DNA of 7,183 nucleotides. Origin: Thermoplasmata archaeon. GTDB taxonomy: Archaea > Thermoplasmatota > Thermoplasmata > Lutacidiplasmatales > UBA184. The stretch spans positions 1 to 7,183 of the forward strand of contig JASHYY010000133.1 of assembly GCA_030042815.1 (NCBI GenBank), given 5' to 3'. The notes beneath the pieces are model-generated. The model saw only the letters and a program-made list of their open reading frames with translations, was not told the origin of the DNA and did not search any database. Of the stretch, positions 5,864 to 7,183 are shown in pieces. Position 1 is the first letter of the stretch. Each line of letters opens with the position of its first letter. The position numbers and the translations under genes are program-made.

Positions 5864-5873
5864 CGATTAAGTC
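5864..5873 (+). promoter_or_regulatory. Weak TATA-like element before the membrane-protein gene
   Basis: An AT-rich stretch (GATTAAGTC) lies in the 59-base gap between the two genes. A start about 25 bases after it would give a leader of about 20 bases before ATG 5917. The whole gap is AT-rich, so the match is weakly informative. Confidence 0.2.
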
Positions 5874-5916
5874 TATGTGATAGGGCGCGGATACTCGAAT
5901 TAGGCTACGAGGACGA

Positions 5917-6486
5917 ATGGCTTACATGAAGCGCCCAGCTCTCGACGTTCGTCGTGCGATCGGCGTACTTCTCGGATTGGCTCTCATAGGAGTCGGGTTC
6001 TTCGTCGCGGCTACGGCCGCAGGTGAGCTACAGTGCTGTACCATTCCCCCGCCGCTGTGGCTGGCTTTCGTGTTCGCGGTAACTCCGATAGTGTTCGGCT
6101 CAATCGTGCTCGCAGTTTCGTTGGCGCTCCTAGGGGCTGCCCTTATCAGCAATGCCACCCCAGAACGTACTGCTTGGGGACAGTGCCGAGTCGATTTTGC
6201 GATTGCAGTTTCAAGGAACCTGTTGTTGTTGCTGGGCTCGGGATTAGCTATCGTCGGTCTCCTGTTTTCGTCGGCATTTTTCTACGGATGCGGAAGCGCA
6301 GTTTCCTGTCAACAAGTCCCCATACGCCCTGCGGAACTCTCCGCTGCGGCCAACCTCTGTTACGCCGGAATCGTGTTGCTCGTTCTGGCTGGCGTTCCTC
6401 AGGCTCTAGTTCTGATTCGAAGACTACGGACAGCAACACAATTCATGCCGGGGCATGAATCCACGAGCTTTGGTCTCGGAAAATGA
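5917..6486 (+). CDS. Orphan four-helix membrane protein with paired extracellular cysteines
   Basis: This protein has 189 residues. ATG 5917 has GAGG four bases before it; ATG 5926 is a second in-frame candidate. Hydrophobic segments lie at about 14-35, 47-76, 101-123 and 144-166. The basic N-terminus (KRPALDVRR), the 77-100 loop with Arg, and the C-terminal RRLR favour an N-in/C-in topology. Both outside loops then carry two cysteines (40/41 and 125/131), suggesting disulfides, while the C-terminal 20 residues are polar and cytoplasmic. I recognise no family; four-helix proteins of this kind include small transporters, immunity-type proteins and tetraspan scaffolds. It is encoded in lower-GC DNA with less biased codons than the left half of the window, which suggests transfer or relaxed selection. 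It lies 59 bases after the coupled orphan pair and may be co-transcribed with it. Confidence 0.7.
   Translation: MAYMKRPALDVRRAIGVLLGLALIGVGFFVAATAAGELQCCTIPPPLWLAFVFAVTPIVFGSIVLAVSLALLGAALISNATPERTAWGQCRVDFAIAVSRNLLLLLGSGLAIVGLLFSSAFFYGCGSAVSCQQVPIRPAELSAAANLCYAGIVLLVLAGVPQALVLIRRLRTATQFMPGHESTSFGLGK
6441..6460. repeat. Near-perfect 20-base palindrome at the 3' end of the membrane-protein gene
   Basis: ATTCATGCC at 6441-6449 and GGCATGAAT at 6452-6460 form nine perfect pairs around GG. It encodes the end of QFMPGHES in the membrane protein. No T-run follows, so an intrinsic terminator is unlikely. A protein-binding dyad or recombination site is possible. Confidence 0.5.
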
Positions 6487-6495
6487 CTTCGCTTA

Positions 6496-6742
6496 TCAGA
6501 GGGACTCTCTCCTTAGCTCGGGCTCCGGACGATCCACCCCCGTGCCAGCGACGTGAGCCAAGATTGCCTTCAGAACGGAGGAGTCCCTTCGATCAATGGC
6601 GTAGCCACGCTGGTGTCTGAAAGCTCGCTTAGAATCCACGACCGCGGGTCGTCCCAGAAAGATCCAGCCGTCCGCTCTGACGGGCGTGGTTTGAACGGCA
6701 TGTCTCCCCGAAACGGTAGCTTCCAAGAGGGTCGCTCTCCAT
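6496..6742 (-). pseudogene. Small orphan gene with a probable one-base frameshift
   Basis: On the minus strand, ATG at 6740-6742 opens a frame reading MESDPLGSYRFG. It is shifted by one base relative to a second frame reading RHAVQTTPVRADGWIFLGRP and VVDSKRAFRHQRGYAIDRRD, which ends with TGA at 6496-6498. Removing one base from the G-run (CCCC on plus, 6706-6709) joins them into an 81-residue product. The second frame alone would have to start at TTG 6724-6726. A good TATA-like box (CTTTATC, 6817-6823) lies upstream on the same strand. No family is recognised. It could be a decayed gene, a gene broken by sequence error, or a chance open frame. Confidence 0.3.
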
Positions 6743-6799
6743 CAGCCAACGTTCGAGTCGGCTCAAGCGATGATCGGAGCGCTCATCGCGGTCCGCCCT

Positions 6800-6814
6800 C
6801 GACCCCGCGGGTCG
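6800..6814. promoter_or_regulatory. Inverted repeat next to the TATA-like box
   Basis: CGACCC at 6800-6805 and GGGTCG at 6809-6814 flank CGC. The dyad sits between the minus-strand TATA-like box (6817-6823) and its expected start near 6793, a usual repressor position. A second palindrome, CCCGCGCGGG, lies on the other side of the box at 6824-6833. Confidence 0.3.
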
Positions 6815-6816
6815 CA

Positions 6817-6823
6817 GATAAAG
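6817..6823 (-). promoter_or_regulatory. TATA-like box for the minus-strand small gene
   Basis: The minus strand reads CTTTATC here, close to the archaeal TATA consensus and conspicuous in GC-rich surroundings. Transcription would start near 6793, giving a leader of about 50 bases before ATG 6742. Confidence 0.35.
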
Positions 6824-6922
6824 CCCGCGCGGGGCCTGTCTCCCCCGCGAGCATTATCGCGACACGGCCGCCCTCGTCGCTCGAACCGCTCCTCGGGCGG
6901 CCTCCGCGCTCACTCCGTGTCG

Positions 6923-7183
6923 ATGACCGCGATGAGCGCGCAAAGCGCCTCCGAAACCCCTTCGATCACGGCCGAGACCGCGACCGCCCGCACCGTGCTC
7001 CTGCCCGGGAGCCCCGCGACCTACGCGAACCGCGCGTACCTGCGCGAGCTCGGCCTCCGCTGGGATCCCGCGAACCACCGCTGGCACGGGACGACGACCA
7101 CGGATCGTGTCCGCGAGCTCCGCGGCCGGCTCGGACTCGAGGTGCGCTGCTTTGGCGACCTCGAAGCGCCTCCGAAGGACCCG
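6923..7183 (+). CDS. Partial gene with an LG-x-RWD-x(5)-W motif (DUF5710-like), 3' end outside window
   Basis: Eighty-seven codons are visible and the frame is open to the window end. After a Ser/Thr/Ala-rich leader (residues 1-24), residues 25-60 read TVLLPGSPATYANRAYLREL followed by GLRWDPANHRWHGTTT. The pattern (helix with a basic residue, LG, aromatic or hydrophobic, RWD, about five residues, W) resembles small domains such as DUF5710, often found attached to DNA-processing or phage-type proteins. The domain call is from memory of that pattern and is moderate at best. A following helix (TDRVRELRGRLGLEVRC) and a Pro-containing linker suggest more domains downstream. GTG 6917 and ATG 6932 are alternative starts; none has a clear ribosome binding site. 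GC content and codon bias match the left half of the window. Confidence 0.65.
   Translation, partial: MTAMSAQSASETPSITAETATARTVLLPGSPATYANRAYLRELGLRWDPANHRWHGTTTTDRVRELRGRLGLEVRCFGDLEAPPKDP

Larger units (their letters stand above)
6487..6922. other. Region between the membrane-protein gene and the last gene
   Basis: Apart from the broken minus-strand small gene, its promoter element and the inverted repeats listed separately, I see nothing in these 436 bases. The left part (to about 6780) keeps the lower GC of the orphan genes; the right part returns to the high GC of the window's flanks. Confidence 0.5.

Noticed and set aside
6854..7087. 77-codon minus-strand frame
   Set aside because: It is an Arg/Ala/Gly-rich shadow of the plus-strand gene carrying the LG-x-RWD motif.

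Overview
The window reads as a GC-rich archaeal chromosome, most likely a high-GC member of the Thermoplasmatota. The domain call is firm: the best-conserved gene is an archaeal/eukaryotic-type class I release factor (aRF1) carrying NIKS, YxCxxxF and GGQ motifs. The tRNA has no encoded CCA, a TATA-like box sits about 25 bases upstream of it, and a surface protein carries many N-glycosylation sequons. The phylum call rests on general impression and is uncertain.

Layout. Bases 1-132 hold the 3' end of a thioredoxin. Bases 234-1523 hold aRF1. A convergent 50-base spacer with two GC-rich hairpins separates aRF1 from a minus-strand gene (1574-3040) for a sequon-rich, single-pass surface protein. 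A divergent intergenic region (3041-3172), with a shared TTAA-centred promoter element and inverted repeats, leads to a plus-strand regulator-like gene (3173-4237). That protein seems to be built from two copies of a winged helix plus alpha/beta unit. A tRNA-Arg(CCT) follows at 4263-4337. Its likely TATA element overlaps the regulator's stop codon.

The character changes downstream of the tRNA. Bases 4338-4618 hold no convincing gene but contain a strong GNRA-capped terminator hairpin (4493-4523). Next come a Shine-Dalgarno-preceded ATG, an exactly 11-nt-phased series of C-runs (G-runs on the other strand) and two overlapping orphan genes (4619/4728-5261 and 5258-5857). An orphan four-helix membrane protein follows (5917-6486), then a small, apparently frameshifted minus-strand gene (6496-6742). 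Sampled 60-base blocks fall from 62-77% GC in the left part to 53% and 37% within 5521-5880, so 5480-6780 looks like accessory or recently acquired DNA next to a tRNA gene. From about 6780 the sequence is GC-rich again. The window ends inside a gene (6923 onward) whose visible part carries an LG-x-RWD-x(5)-W motif resembling DUF5710-type domains.

The left half combines housekeeping genes with a plausible regulator/surface-protein divergent pair. The right half is a cluster of unrecognised genes beside a tRNA. No integrase, transposase, CRISPR array or known defence gene is visible, so a new system in the right half is possible but not demonstrated.
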